From Candidatus Bathyarchaeota archaeon (GTDB taxonomy: Archaea; Thermoproteota; Bathyarchaeia; Bathyarchaeales; Bathycorpusculaceae), in contig JAOZHZ010000020.1 of the NCBI GenBank assembly GCA_026014615.1, positions 248,001 through 312,000 of the forward strand: a stretch of DNA of 64,000 nucleotides, in the 5' to 3' direction. Below, piece by piece: positions 43,483 to 53,136 of the stretch; the stretch's first letter is position 1, and every line of letters starts with the position of its first letter. Both the position numbers and the translations under genes were made by a program. The notes under the pieces were generated by a model. It saw only the letters and a list, made by a program, of their open reading frames with translations, ran no database searches and was not told the DNA's origin.

Positions 43483-43806
43483 AGTACCGTGCCGTAAAAG
43501 GCTCTCTCCCTCTCAGTGTAAATGTCTGTTTGGGTTAATCTTTAAATCATGATTCAGCCGCTAAATGTTTATTAGAATGATTTGCTTATGGTGCGGTTTA
43601 GTGGCGAAAGATGAGGGATTGTGTTCATCAAAGGCGATTACGTTCATCCAACGTAAAGGCAGCCTTAACGATTTCCGTTTAGGAACAAAAATCTATTTTA
43701 CCATAGGCATCTCCCGCATCCAAAACGCCGCATGTTTTCTAAAAACCCGAAACCGTGTAGTCAACAGACTAAATGTTATGTTAATGAAAAATTTAGGTGA
43801 CCAAAA
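43483..43806. other. Leader region of the histidine operon
   Basis: About 324 bases. A TATA-like CTTTAAATC lies near 43540. An 84-codon frame from 43565 overlaps hisG out of phase and is not convincing. I see no His-rich leader peptide and no strong hairpin. The hisG SD is AGGTGA just before ATG 43807. Confidence 0.4.
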
Positions 43807-44802
43807 ATGGATAAAATAAAATTTGCAATACCCGCAGGCTCCCTAGCCAAAGCAACCTCCGAATTCTTTGCACGTTCAGGATACAAACTTTCAGGAACTG
43901 AACGCACCTATCGACCCACCATAAACGACCCCCAAATCGAAATGAAAGTTCTGCGACCCCAAGAAATCCCTGTCTTCGTCAGTGAAGGCTTACAGGACCT
44001 TGGCATTACGGGGCAGGATTGGGTGCGGGAAAACCGCGCTGATGTGGAGATTCTGCAGAACTTGGAATACGGCAAAATCCGTCTAGTCGTAGCCGTGCCT
44101 AAAGTCATCGGCGAAACCAAAAGCATGGGCGAATTCATGGAGGACACTTGGAGCCAAGGCAAAAACTTCCGCGTAAGCACCGAGTACCTGAACATAGCCT
44201 CCGAATACCTCCAAAGCATTCCAGCCTACCAGAAACGCTTCGGCGACGTTGACCCCATGATTGTCACGCCGTGGTGGCGCAAAGGCGACAACCCCCGCGC
44301 AAAAATCTTCCTTAGCTTCGGCGCCACCGAAGCAAAGCCGCCCGAAAACAGCGACTGCATAATCGACGTAACCGAAACAGGCTCCACCATCAAAGCCAAC
44401 AACCTGAAAATCATAGACACCGTCATGACCTCCGCCGCCAGCCTAATAGCCAACAAAAAAGCCCTCGAAGACCCCGAAAAACAAGAAAAAATTTACGACA
44501 TACTCACACTGCTTAAAGGCGTCGTGGATGGCTCCAAACGCATACATGTCTTTGTTAACGTCAAGAAGGAGAACCTGCAAACGCTCCTAACTGAGCTTCC
44601 TGCTTTGAAGAACCCCACCATTTCGCCGTTGGCAGATGAGGCTTGGGTTGGCGTGAACACAGTCATCGAAAAAGACTGCTTCATACAGTTGTTGCCGAAA
44701 ATCCGCAAAATCGCGCAGGGTTTGGTGGTTTATGAGCCTCGGCAGGTGTTGGCGTTGGATGAGATTATTCGGAGAAAAGAAGGCAGATGCAAAACCGACT
44801 AG
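43807..44802 (+). CDS. hisG: ATP phosphoribosyltransferase, long form
   Basis: 331 residues; first step of histidine synthesis, joining ATP and PRPP. The PRPP-loop motif DVTETGSTIKANNLKIID is intact, and the C-terminal regulatory domain (KRIHVFVNVKKENLQTLL...) marks the His-inhibited long form that needs no HisZ. The N-terminal substrate loop reads AIPAGSL rather than the common PKGRL. It heads an eight-gene operon and overlaps hisD by 16 bases. Confidence 0.95.
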   Translation: MDKIKFAIPAGSLAKATSEFFARSGYKLSGTERTYRPTINDPQIEMKVLRPQEIPVFVSEGLQDLGITGQDWVRENRADVEILQNLEYGKIRLVVAVPKVIGETKSMGEFMEDTWSQGKNFRVSTEYLNIASEYLQSIPAYQKRFGDVDPMIVTPWWRKGDNPRAKIFLSFGATEAKPPENSDCIIDVTETGSTIKANNLKIIDTVMTSAASLIANKKALEDPEKQEKIYDILTLLKGVVDGSKRIHVFVNVKKENLQTLLTELPALKNPTISPLADEAWVGVNTVIEKDCFIQLLPKIRKIAQGLVVYEPRQVLALDEIIRRKEGRCKTD

Positions 44803-46103
44803 AAATAAAACGTTGGAAAGCCAACGCGCTCCCAGCAGACTGGTTCAAAAGAGCAAACGCCACCCAAGAAACCGACAGAGTCTCCGTTGAAAAAACTGTC
44901 CGCGACATAATAGCTGACGTGAAAAAACAAGGTGACACAGCACTTCTTGAGTACACGGAGCGGTTGGACAAAACTAAGTTAACCAAAGAAAGCCTGCGCG
45001 TAACTGCAGAGGAAATCAAAGCAGCTTACGCCGCAGTGAACGAGGAACAAATCTCCGCCCTCAAGTTCATTAAGAATAGGCTTGAATCGCGGGAAACTCA
45101 GATAATTCAGCGAGAGATGCAACAGCAGCTTACAACTGAGCAGGACGGCATCACGGTTCAGACGGTTCTTCGTTCACTGGAAAGCGTCGGTTGCTACGTT
45201 CCAGGCGGACTTGCAGTATACCCAAGCTCGGTTATAATGACTGCTGTCCCCGCAAAAGCTGCAGGTGTTCCCCGAGTCGTTGTCTGCACGCCCGTTAAAG
45301 ACAGACAACCCATTAATCCGCTGGTTCTTGTGGCAGCCGACATCTGCGGAGTAGACGAGGTCTACAAGGTGGGTGGGGCGCAGGCGATTGCAGCTTTAGC
45401 CTACGGCACAAACGCCGTCGGCAAAGTGTGCAAAATCGTGGGTCCTGGAAACAAGTACGTGATGATGGCTAAAATGTTGGTCTCTCAGGACGTAGCCATC
45501 GACATGCCCGCTGGACCAAGTGAGGTTCTAGTTCTGGCTGACGAAACGGCAGACCCAAAATCAATTGCTGCGGACATGATTAGCCAAGCAGAGCACACCC
45601 CAGACAGCGCAAGCGGCTTAATCACCACCTCAGAAAAACTGGCGAACGCCGTTAATAACCTGCTTAGAAACATGGTTGAGGTAACAGACCGAAAAGAAAT
45701 TGCCCGAGAATCCTTGGAAACCTATGGTTTCATCATTGTATGTGACTCTTCACAGGAGCTGGCTGATCTAGCTAATGCTTTTGCGCCGGAACACTTAGAA
45801 ATCATAACCGCTAACCCTCAGGAAATCGCCGATAAAATCGTAACCGCTGGGCTCATACTCCTTGGACCATACGCTCCAGTGGCGCTTAGCGACTACGCAA
45901 GCGGAACTAACCACGTGGTGCCTACGGGCGGGTTCGGGGCGTCCTTTTCGGGCTTGTCGGTTCTTGGCTTCACCCGCAGAGTAAACATCGTCCAAAGCAA
46001 CAAAGAGGGCTTACAGAAAGCAAAGCTAAGCATTGAAGTGCTAACTGCGGTGGAGCGGCTTCCTAATCACTACCGAGCGGTTGAAGCGAGGTTCCAAAAA
46101 TGA
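44787..46103 (+). CDS. hisD: Histidinol dehydrogenase
   Basis: 438 residues; the last two oxidations to histidine, Zn- and NAD-dependent. Landmarks: YVPGGLAVYPSSVIMTAVPAK, VGGAQAIAALAYGT, VGPGNKYV, DMPAGPSEVLVLAD, QAEHTPDS (zinc/base), EHLEIITANP and DYASGTNHVVPTGG. Overlaps hisG and joins hisC by an ATGA overlap. Confidence 0.96.
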   Translation: MQNRLEIKRWKANALPADWFKRANATQETDRVSVEKTVRDIIADVKKQGDTALLEYTERLDKTKLTKESLRVTAEEIKAAYAAVNEEQISALKFIKNRLESRETQIIQREMQQQLTTEQDGITVQTVLRSLESVGCYVPGGLAVYPSSVIMTAVPAKAAGVPRVVVCTPVKDRQPINPLVLVAADICGVDEVYKVGGAQAIAALAYGTNAVGKVCKIVGPGNKYVMMAKMLVSQDVAIDMPAGPSEVLVLADETADPKSIAADMISQAEHTPDSASGLITTSEKLANAVNNLLRNMVEVTDRKEIARESLETYGFIIVCDSSQELADLANAFAPEHLEIITANPQEIADKIVTAGLILLGPYAPVALSDYASGTNHVVPTGGFGASFSGLSVLGFTRRVNIVQSNKEGLQKAKLSIEVLTAVERLPNHYRAVEARFQK

Positions 46104-47215
46104 GCACAGACTGCAAGAAATGGTTAGGTAAGAAGCTTGAGCGGCTGCAAGGCTCCGAAATCTACAACGCCGAGAAAACCAATGCGGAAATCGCGCAACA
46201 GTACGGGTTGAAAGTCAGCGACATCGTGAAGCTCAACTACAACGAAAACCTTTACAGTCCCCGAGAAAAAGTTGTGCCGCTGCTCAAGGAGGTCGCGGAG
46301 GAGTGTGATTTTCGGATTTACCCGCAGAACGAGGAGGCGCGGCTGAAGGAAAAAATCAGCGAGTACATGCAGGTTCCAGCCGAATGCATTGCTATGGGTA
46401 ACAGCAGCGATGAAGTCATGGAACGCGTCATCCGCATCTTTCTGGAAAAAGGCGAGGCAGCCGTGACGTTTGCCCCCACGTTCAGCGTCTTCAAGTACTG
46501 CGTCAAATATCACGGAGTAGAATATGTTCAGGTTCCACTGCTTGACGACTTTGGCATTGACATGGCGGGTATGCGCAAAGCCTTCACGCCAAACACAAGA
46601 CTACTCTACCTGTGCTCGCCTAATAACCCGACTGCCGGTCAGCTCAGGTCCCGCGAAGTTGAAGCTCTCATCGAAGAGTTCTCTGGCATCGTGCTGGTTG
46701 ACGAGGCATACGGGGAATACGCGGATTACTCTGTGGTTCCGCTCATAAAGAAGTACGAAAACTTGATTGTGTTGCGGACGTTCAGCAAAGCCTTCAGTTT
46801 AGCTGGGCTTAGGCTAGGATATGCCGTGGCTTGTCCTGTGTTGGCTAAGGTGCTGGATAAGTCGCCTGCTCCGTACCCCGTGAATGTGGTTTCGTTGAGT
46901 ATGGGCAGAAAAATGCTGGAAAACATCGGGTTGATGCGGGAGTCTGTTGGTGCGTTGAAGGCGGAGCGGGGAAAACTCATAAACGCATTAAACGAGATAA
47001 AAGGCATAGGAGCGTTTGATTCAAAGGCAAACTTTGTGCTCTTCAACACCACCAAGCCATACGCTGAAGTGTATGAGGTTGCCCTTAGTCAGGGCTTGGT
47101 CATTAAGAAGTTGGGTAAGCTGCTTAAGTACGAGAATTGCCTGCGAACCACGGTGGGTTTGCCTGAGATGAACGCAAAACTCCTAAAAGCTCTATGCGAA
47201 TACATGGGTGATTAA
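46100..47215 (+). CDS. hisC: Histidinol-phosphate aminotransferase
   Basis: 371 residues, PLP fold type I. LNYNENLYSPRE near the N-terminus, GNSSDEVMERVIRIF, CSPNNPTAGQ, LVDEAYGEY and the Schiff-base lysine in LRTFSKAFSLAGLRLGYA. ATGA overlap with hisD; a one-base gap separates its stop from the hisB ATG. Confidence 0.94.
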   Translation: MSTDCKKWLGKKLERLQGSEIYNAEKTNAEIAQQYGLKVSDIVKLNYNENLYSPREKVVPLLKEVAEECDFRIYPQNEEARLKEKISEYMQVPAECIAMGNSSDEVMERVIRIFLEKGEAAVTFAPTFSVFKYCVKYHGVEYVQVPLLDDFGIDMAGMRKAFTPNTRLLYLCSPNNPTAGQLRSREVEALIEEFSGIVLVDEAYGEYADYSVVPLIKKYENLIVLRTFSKAFSLAGLRLGYAVACPVLAKVLDKSPAPYPVNVVSLSMGRKMLENIGLMRESVGALKAERGKLINALNEIKGIGAFDSKANFVLFNTTKPYAEVYEVALSQGLVIKKLGKLLKYENCLRTTVGLPEMNAKLLKALCEYMGD

Positions 47216-47216
47216 G

Positions 47217-47792
47217 ATGAGAGCCGAAGAAGTGTACAGAAAAACCAAGGAAACCGAAGTCACCGTCAAAGTTAATCTGGATGGCTCAGGAAAAAACAGT
47301 ATATTCACTGATGTAGCCTTCTTTAACCACCTTTTAACCAGCTTTGCCACGCACAGCCTCATCGACTTAGACGCCAAAGTGCACGGCGACCTCAAACACC
47401 ACTGCATCGAAGACCTTGCTATCGGTTTAGGAGAAGCCCTCAACAAAGCATTGGGCAGCCGAGAAGGCATCACACGATTCGGTTTCGAAGCCGTGCCCAT
47501 GGACGATTCCTTAGCGTTTGCCGCGGTGGATTTGGTTAAACGCCCCTACGCAGTGATAAATCTCAAACTCAGGGGCAAAACGGTCGAGGACATGGCAACC
47601 GAAGACATTGTACACTTCTTCGAGACGCTGGCCACTTCGCTGTCAGCAAACGTTCACGTCTGGACCGAGTACGGCGGCAACGACCACCACAAAGCAGAAG
47701 CCGCAGTCAAAGCCCTCGCACTGTGCCTCAAACAAGCCGTAGCCATGGATCCCCGAAGAAAAGGCATCCCAAGCTCTAAAGGTGCAATGTAA
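47217..47792 (+). CDS. hisB: Imidazoleglycerol-phosphate dehydratase
   Basis: 191 residues from ATG 47217, with GGTGA upstream; the GTG at 47208 is inside the hisC end. A monofunctional archaeal HisB with the metal-binding repeats FFNHLLTSFATHS, DLKHHCIEDLAIGLG and EYGGNDHHKAEAAVKAL. No phosphatase domain is fused. TAATG overlap with hisH. Confidence 0.94.
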   Translation: MRAEEVYRKTKETEVTVKVNLDGSGKNSIFTDVAFFNHLLTSFATHSLIDLDAKVHGDLKHHCIEDLAIGLGEALNKALGSREGITRFGFEAVPMDDSLAFAAVDLVKRPYAVINLKLRGKTVEDMATEDIVHFFETLATSLSANVHVWTEYGGNDHHKAEAAVKALALCLKQAVAMDPRRKGIPSSKGAM

Positions 47793-48397
47793 TGCCACAA
47801 GTACTCATCATTGATTACGGCGTGGGCAACCTGCTCAGCCTGAAATTCGCGCTCGAAAAAACAGGGTTGGACGTCAAGATTTCTCCGCCAACAAAGGACC
47901 TCAAAGACGCTGACGCCATATCGTTGCCTGGGGTAGGGAACTTTACTGCCGCCGCGAAGGCCCTGGAGCCTGTTAAAGGCGCTCTTGTTGACGCGGTTAA
48001 TTCAGGAAAGCAAATCTTAGGTATTTGCCTTGGTTTGCAGTTGTACTTTGAATGCAGCGACGAAGGACCCGGTGAAGGCTTGGCGTTCCTCAAAGGCAAA
48101 AACGTACGGCTCACAGGTCCCGTGAAGGTGCCGCATATGGGTTGGAACACGCTGCAGAAGGTGAAGTCGAATGAGCTGTTTGACGGCGTAGAAGACGGCT
48201 CCTACGTGTATTTCGTGCACTCGCTGTATCCCTCGCCCGCCGACCGCAGCGTCGTCTGCACTGAAACCGAGTATGCCCAAACGTTTACTTCAGCTGTGTC
48301 AAGCAAAAACATCTTCGGTACTCAATTCCACCCCGAAAAAAGCGGCGCCATCGGTCTGCAGATACTGAAAAACTTCGCCAAAGCTGTAGCAAGGTGA
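47792..48397 (+). CDS. hisH: Imidazole glycerol phosphate synthase, glutaminase subunit
   Basis: 201 residues, class I amidotransferase. Nucleophile elbow GICLGLQLYF, oxyanion region LPGVGNF and triad His/Glu in FGTQFHPEKSG. Works with HisF to make IGP and AICAR. Its first base overlaps the hisB stop. Confidence 0.95.
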   Translation: MPQVLIIDYGVGNLLSLKFALEKTGLDVKISPPTKDLKDADAISLPGVGNFTAAAKALEPVKGALVDAVNSGKQILGICLGLQLYFECSDEGPGEGLAFLKGKNVRLTGPVKVPHMGWNTLQKVKSNELFDGVEDGSYVYFVHSLYPSPADRSVVCTETEYAQTFTSAVSSKNIFGTQFHPEKSGAIGLQILKNFAKAVAR

Positions 48398-48402
48398 CAT
48401 AT

Positions 48403-49128
48403 GTGCAGGTTATTCCCGCGATTGATTTGATGCAGGGTAAAGTGGTTCGCTTAACCAAAGGCGACCCCGAACAAGCCACGTTCTATGATTACTTGGGCAC
48501 ACCCGTTGAGGTTGCCAAGAAGTGGCAGGCAGAAGGTGCCCAACGCATACACATCATCGATTTAGACGCCGCGTTTGGCAAACCTGACAACCTCAAAATC
48601 GTAGCCGAAGTCTCAAACGCTACGGGGTTGCCGATTCAGGTTGGCGGCGGCATACGTTCCGTTGAGGCTGTGGAGAAGCTGCTTTCAGCAGGTATAAAAT
48701 ACGTCATCTTGGGTGACTTGGCGTTCAAGGAACCCGCAGCAATCATGAAACTGCAGGAGAAGTTTGGCACTGACCGTGTCATCGTTGCTTTAGACCATAG
48801 AGACGGCAAAGTTATGGTCAAGGGCTGGACAAGCTCCACTGCGTACACTCTGATGGATGCACTGGAAACCTACGCTAAGAAGGGTGTGGAAACGTTCCTG
48901 ATTACGTCTATAACCAAAGACGGCACGCTTTCAGGTCCCGACTTAGACACACTCAAGGAAGCGTGTAGGGAGTCGGGTGTTGAGGTGATTGCGGCAGGCG
49001 GCATAGGCAGCCTAAACGACTTAGTTGGGCTTAAACGGGTCGGCGCAGACGCGGCGGTCGTCGGCAAAGCACTCTACGAGAAAAAATTCACGTTAAACGA
49101 AGCAATAGAAAAAATGCAGGAGAACTAA
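48403..49128 (+). CDS. hisA: ProFAR isomerase
   Basis: 241 residues, (beta/alpha)8 barrel. The catalytic Asp is in [19 protein letters not shown] and the second in [15 protein letters not shown]. Phosphate loops are QVGGGIRS and [14 protein letters not shown] 48403 is chosen because AAGGTGA lies five bases ahead; a GTG at 48394 overlaps hisH. Confidence 0.94.
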   Translation: MQVIPAIDLMQGKVVRLTKGDPEQATFYDYLGTPVEVAKKWQAEGAQRIHIIDLDAAFGKPDNLKIVAEVSNATGLPIQVGGGIRSVEAVEKLLSAGIKYVILGDLAFKEPAAIMKLQEKFGTDRVIVALDHRDGKVMVKGWTSSTAYTLMDALETYAKKGVETFLITSITKDGTLSGPDLDTLKEACRESGVEVIAAGGIGSLNDLVGLKRVGADAAVVGKALYEKKFTLNEAIEKMQEN

Positions 49129-49129
49129 G

Positions 49130-49933
49130 ATGCCATTAGCAAAAAGAATAATCCCGTGCTTGGATGTAACGGGCGGCTGTGTCGTCAAAGGCACAAACTT
49201 TCTTAACCTCAAGAACGCAGGTGACCCTGTGGAGTTGGCGAAGCGGTACTCAGATGCAGGCGCAGACGAACTCGTCTTTCTGGATATCACGGCGTCTTCG
49301 GATAACCGTGAAACCCTACGCGACATCGTGGAAGGCGTGGCGAAAGCCATTAACATTCCCTTCACGGTGGGCGGCGGCATACGCACTGAATCTGACGCGC
49401 GGCTGGTTCTGTGTAGTGGCGCAGACAAAACCAGCGTGAACACGGCTGCCGTCGAGAATCCCCAGTTGATTTCCAAGTTGGCAGACATTTTTGGGCAGCA
49501 ATGCGTGGTCGTCGCCATAGACGCCAAACGAAACTACACCCCGCAAGAAGGCAGAATCATGGTGGAAACTGCCAAGGGTAACTGCTGGTTTGAGGTTTAC
49601 ACTTACGGCGGACGCAAACCCACGGGCATAGACGCCATCGGCTGGGCACTAAAGGCGTTGGAGTTGGGCGCAGGCGAATTCCTTGTTACTTCGATGGATT
49701 GTGACGGAACCAAAGGCGGCTACGACCTTGAACTGACACGGACGATTTCTGAGCGCGTAAACGTGCCTGTGATTGCAAGTGGCGGCGCGGGGAAGCCTGA
49801 GCATTTCTTGGAGGCATTCACGAAGGGCAAGGCGGATGCGGCTTTGGCGGCGTCAGTGTTCCACTACAGCGAGTATCCTGTGCCTGTGGTGAAGGAGTAT
49901 TTGCGGAAGATGGGGGTGACCGTTAGACCATGA
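49130..49933 (+). CDS. hisF: Imidazole glycerol phosphate synthase, cyclase subunit
   Basis: 267 residues, barrel partner of HisH. Catalytic Asp in [15 protein letters not shown] and in [10 protein letters not shown]; phosphate loops TVGGGIRT and [10 protein letters not shown]. It has an AGGAG SD and follows hisA after one base. ATGA overlap with hisI. Confidence 0.96.
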   Translation: MPLAKRIIPCLDVTGGCVVKGTNFLNLKNAGDPVELAKRYSDAGADELVFLDITASSDNRETLRDIVEGVAKAINIPFTVGGGIRTESDARLVLCSGADKTSVNTAAVENPQLISKLADIFGQQCVVVAIDAKRNYTPQEGRIMVETAKGNCWFEVYTYGGRKPTGIDAIGWALKALELGAGEFLVTSMDCDGTKGGYDLELTRTISERVNVPVIASGGAGKPEHFLEAFTKGKADAALAASVFHYSEYPVPVVKEYLRKMGVTVRP

Positions 49934-50271
49934 CAGAAACAAACGCAGACCTCCTCGATAAGTTGGATTGGAAAAAGATGAACGGGTTAATACCCGTGGT
50001 TGTGCAAGACGCCAACACACAAGAAGTCTTGATGCTGGCGTATGCTAACAAGGAAGCGCTGGAACACACCCTCAAGACAGGCAAAGGAACTTACTGGAGC
50101 AGAAGCCGACAAGAACTTTGGGTGAAAGGCGAAACAAGCGGCAACACACAGAAAATCAAACGCGTAGCAACAGACTGCGATTACGACACTTTGCTGTACG
50201 TGGTGGAGCAGAAAGGACCTGCATGCCACACGGGAAGCCATAACTGCTTCTTCAACGAATTCAAATGTTGA
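49930..50271 (+). CDS. hisI: Phosphoribosyl-AMP cyclohydrolase
   Basis: 113 residues, the HisI domain alone. Metal ligands lie in [13 protein letters not shown] and [32 protein letters not shown] is the family block. The HisE pyrophosphohydrolase, often fused to or next to HisI, is not in this operon. Confidence 0.95.
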   Translation: MTETNADLLDKLDWKKMNGLIPVVVQDANTQEVLMLAYANKEALEHTLKTGKGTYWSRSRQELWVKGETSGNTQKIKRVATDCDYDTLLYVVEQKGPACHTGSHNCFFNEFKC

Positions 50272-50358
50272 ACTGATAGTTTTTTAAGGAAAACAACTCC
50301 TTACTTTTATTTGGGTCACGCCACAACGGCGTTCTTGTTACCGATAGGTGAACTTTGC

Positions 50359-51414
50359 ATGTCACTTCACGAAGCAATACTCTACACTAGAGAAAAAGAC
50401 CTCAAGGTTAAATGCAGTCTATGCGCCCGCCGATGCCTCATATCCGACGGCGCCACAGGATTCTGTTTAGTCCGCAAAAACCAAGGCGGTACCCTCTTCA
50501 CCCTCAACTATGGAAAAGCAGTTTCGGCATGCGTGGACCCAATCGGCAAAAAGCCCCTTTCACATTTTAATCCGGGTTCAACGGTTATGTCGGTTGCGGC
50601 GGCTGGATGCAACTTCCGTTGCCAATTCTGCGACAACTGGATGATTAGCCAAGAAAAAGAAATCGCAGGCAAAGACTTCCCCCCATCGGAAATCGTAAAA
50701 GCCGCAAAGCAGCGGAACTGCCAAGGCATCGCATACACCTACACCGAGCCCACGATTTACATGGAGTATGCTCTTGACACCGCCAAGCTTGCGCATGAGG
50801 CAGGCTTGTTTAACACTTTCGTCACGAACGGGTACATGACACCTGAAGCTGTCCGAACCATCGCGCCTTATTTGGATGCGGCAACGGTGGATTTCAAGGC
50901 AGGAGGCGACCCTGATTTCTACAAGAATTTCTCGGCTGTGCCTGAGGTTGGGCATATTTATGAAGCCCTCAAAGAACTTAAGTTGCAGGGCGTTCACATA
51001 GAAATCACCAACTTAGTTATTCCCAAAATGGGTGATGACAGGGAGAAAATAAGTAAGCTGGCTGAGTGGGTCAAAAACTACTTAGGCGAGGATACCCCGT
51101 TTCATTTGCTGCGTTTTCACCCTGACTACAAAATGACCACGGTACCCGCTACGTCTGTGAAGACGCTTGAGCACGCTTACCTTACTTGCAAAAACGCTGG
51201 TTTACGCTATGTTTACATAGGCAACGTTCCGGGGCATGCCGCAGAGAACACGTACTGCCCCACCTGCGACGAACTCGTCATCAGACGTTACAGTTTTGAG
51301 ATAACCCAGTGGAACCTCACAAAGGACATGCGTTGCCCTGTCTGCGATACCAAAATCCCCATCAAAGGCAACCTGCAAATTAACGGCGTCAAGTTTCCCT
51401 ACGCCCTATTTTAA
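50359..51414 (+). CDS. amrS: AmmeMemoRadiSam system radical SAM enzyme (AmrS)
   Basis: 351 residues from ATG 50359 with AGGTGA eight bases upstream. An N-terminal Cys block (CSLCARRCLISDGATGFC) is followed by the radical SAM motif CNFRCQFCDNW and by AYTYTEPTIYMEY. A C-terminal zinc-like pair, CPTCDEL and CPVCDTK, closes the protein. AmrS partners with AMMECR1 (37490 here) and Memo. The next gene is a related radical SAM protein 13 bases downstream. Confidence 0.9.
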   Translation: MSLHEAILYTREKDLKVKCSLCARRCLISDGATGFCLVRKNQGGTLFTLNYGKAVSACVDPIGKKPLSHFNPGSTVMSVAAAGCNFRCQFCDNWMISQEKEIAGKDFPPSEIVKAAKQRNCQGIAYTYTEPTIYMEYALDTAKLAHEAGLFNTFVTNGYMTPEAVRTIAPYLDAATVDFKAGGDPDFYKNFSAVPEVGHIYEALKELKLQGVHIEITNLVIPKMGDDREKISKLAEWVKNYLGEDTPFHLLRFHPDYKMTTVPATSVKTLEHAYLTCKNAGLRYVYIGNVPGHAAENTYCPTCDELVIRRYSFEITQWNLTKDMRCPVCDTKIPIKGNLQINGVKFPYALF

Positions 51415-51427
51415 TAAGCCCCCCGAA

Positions 51428-52531
51428 GTGTTTTCTTGTATGGGCATGTGGATTTTTCCGCCAGAAAACACCGGTTTCCAAGGCGAAGACTTGGTGGCAA
51501 AGAGTTTAGCTAGATACTTCGCCGTCGCCCGGAACATTAAACCTGCGAAGTTTAAGCTTGCCCAGAAAATCCCTGCCGATTTTACCTCAAACGACCCGAC
51601 GGAAACGCTTTGGGTTGAACATGAAAAGCGAACCCGCCAGTTCCGAATGTTTGAAAAGCAAATAAACTCTCTATCAAGCTGTAACCGTTTGCCTGTCCAA
51701 GAAAAATCGTATTTCGACCTGAAAATAGAACTTGCAAACAGGATTCTGCAGAACTGCCACTTCTGTATCCGAAACTGCCAAACTAACCGAGCTTTAAACC
51801 AGTTAGGCTACTGCAAATGCGGCAGCAAACTGAGACTTTCCGGAGTTTTTCCACATTTTGGCGAGGAACCAGAGCTTGTTCCTTCCGGAACCTTGTTTGC
51901 TATGGGCTGCACGATACGTTGTAGGCATTGCCAGAATTGGCCTGTCAGTCAATGGGCTGACCGCGGCGAAGACTTCACGGCAGGAGCGTTGGCTACAGAT
52001 ATTGACCGCCTTCGCCTTGAGGGCTGCCGAAACGTGAACCTTGTGGGCGGGGAACCGACGCCTTGGCTGCCTCAATGGCTGCAGGGCTTCAAGCAGGTTA
52101 AGTCTAATGTTCCTGTGGTTTGGAATTCCAACAGCTATTACAGCCCCGAAACGGCACGACTGCTAGCAGGGTTCGCTGACGTGTACCTGTTGGACTTCAA
52201 GTATGGTCCGGGCGAATGCGCTGAAAAAATCTCTGATGCCCCACGCTACTGGGAAACCTGCACCGCCAACCATTTAGAAGCAAAGAAAAACGGCGAACTA
52301 ATCGTGCGTGTACTTGTTCTGCCCAAGCATTTAGAGTGCTGTACTAAGCCCATCTTGAATTGGATAGCCGAAAACTTGGGCGTGGAAACCCGCGTCAACC
52401 TGATGTTCCAGTACCAACCCGAATGGTGGGCCAACGAAATCCCTGAACTCCGCCGAAGGCTTACACCCGAAGAGATGGACGCCGCTGAAGAGTTAGCAGA
52501 GGACGCTGGCTTGAAAAACCTGTTTACTTAG
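51428..52531 (+). CDS. Second radical SAM protein, PflX/COG1313-like
   Basis: 367 residues. It has an N-terminal region with CHFCIRNCQTNRALNQLGYC, the cluster motif CTIRCRHCQNW, then VNLVGGEPTPWLPQWL and DVYLLDFKYGPGECAEKI. It resembles a distant AmrS paralogue without the C-terminal Cys pairs. The roughly 90-residue opening (PPENTGFQGEDLVAKSLARY) has no match I know. The start is uncertain among GTG 51428, ATG 51440 and ATG 51446. Probably co-transcribed with amrS. Confidence 0.82.
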   Translation: MFSCMGMWIFPPENTGFQGEDLVAKSLARYFAVARNIKPAKFKLAQKIPADFTSNDPTETLWVEHEKRTRQFRMFEKQINSLSSCNRLPVQEKSYFDLKIELANRILQNCHFCIRNCQTNRALNQLGYCKCGSKLRLSGVFPHFGEEPELVPSGTLFAMGCTIRCRHCQNWPVSQWADRGEDFTAGALATDIDRLRLEGCRNVNLVGGEPTPWLPQWLQGFKQVKSNVPVVWNSNSYYSPETARLLAGFADVYLLDFKYGPGECAEKISDAPRYWETCTANHLEAKKNGELIVRVLVLPKHLECCTKPILNWIAENLGVETRVNLMFQYQPEWWANEIPELRRRLTPEEMDAAEELAEDAGLKNLFT

Positions 52532-52637
52532 TACCCAACGAAGTTGAGGCTTATTTATCATTATTTTTTATGCGGCTTTGAGAGTTGATGCTTATTAGTC
52601 AAGAAATAGTCACCTTCAACCAGTTGGGTGTGAGAGC

Positions 52638-53120
52638 ATGTTCACTTACAAGATAATTGGGGTTGTGCATTCATCGTTTAAGGAGCCAAAAAACGTTCCT
52701 ATACAAGCGGTTGCTTCAAAGGGTACCAAGGGGACGGTTGAAGTAGACTCACAGTATGTGGCAGGGTTAAAAGACCTTGAAGGTTTTTCGCATATCATTT
52801 TGATTTATCATCTTAACTTGGTGAAGGGCTGCTCTTTGACGGTTAAGCCGTTTCTGGACGACAACGTTCACGGCATATTTGCTACGCGTTCGCCTGCTAG
52901 ACCAAACCCCATAGGTATCTCCACTGTGCGGCTTACCCGAATCGAAAACAACACGCTGCGCATCCAAGAGGTGGACATCGTGGATGGCACGCCCCTTTTG
53001 GACATTAAACCCTACGTTCCCAAATTTGACAACAGGAGGGCCGCCAAAATAGGCTGGTTCACCCAAAAAATAGGTAACCTACCCGAAACCAGAGACGACG
53101 GAAGATTCTGTCAACAATAA
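52638..53120 (+). CDS. trmO: tRNA (t6A37) N6-methyltransferase TrmO
   Basis: 160 residues. The TsaA/TrmO beta-barrel has IGVVHSSFKEPKN, LEGFSHIILIYHL, the SAM-binding FATRSPARPNPIGIS and DGTPLLDIKPYVP. It methylates t6A to m6t6A in certain tRNAs, and so acts on the product of the KEOPS proteins encoded at 30198-33999. GGTGTGAGAGC lies before the ATG. Confidence 0.93.
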   Translation: MFTYKIIGVVHSSFKEPKNVPIQAVASKGTKGTVEVDSQYVAGLKDLEGFSHIILIYHLNLVKGCSLTVKPFLDDNVHGIFATRSPARPNPIGISTVRLTRIENNTLRIQEVDIVDGTPLLDIKPYVPKFDNRRAAKIGWFTQKIGNLPETRDDGRFCQQ

Positions 53121-53136
53121 GAAAAGAAAATGTGGA

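Noticed and set aside
43565-43819. 84-codon frame upstream of hisG
   Set aside because: Overlaps the hisG start out of phase, and the protein looks random; treated as leader.
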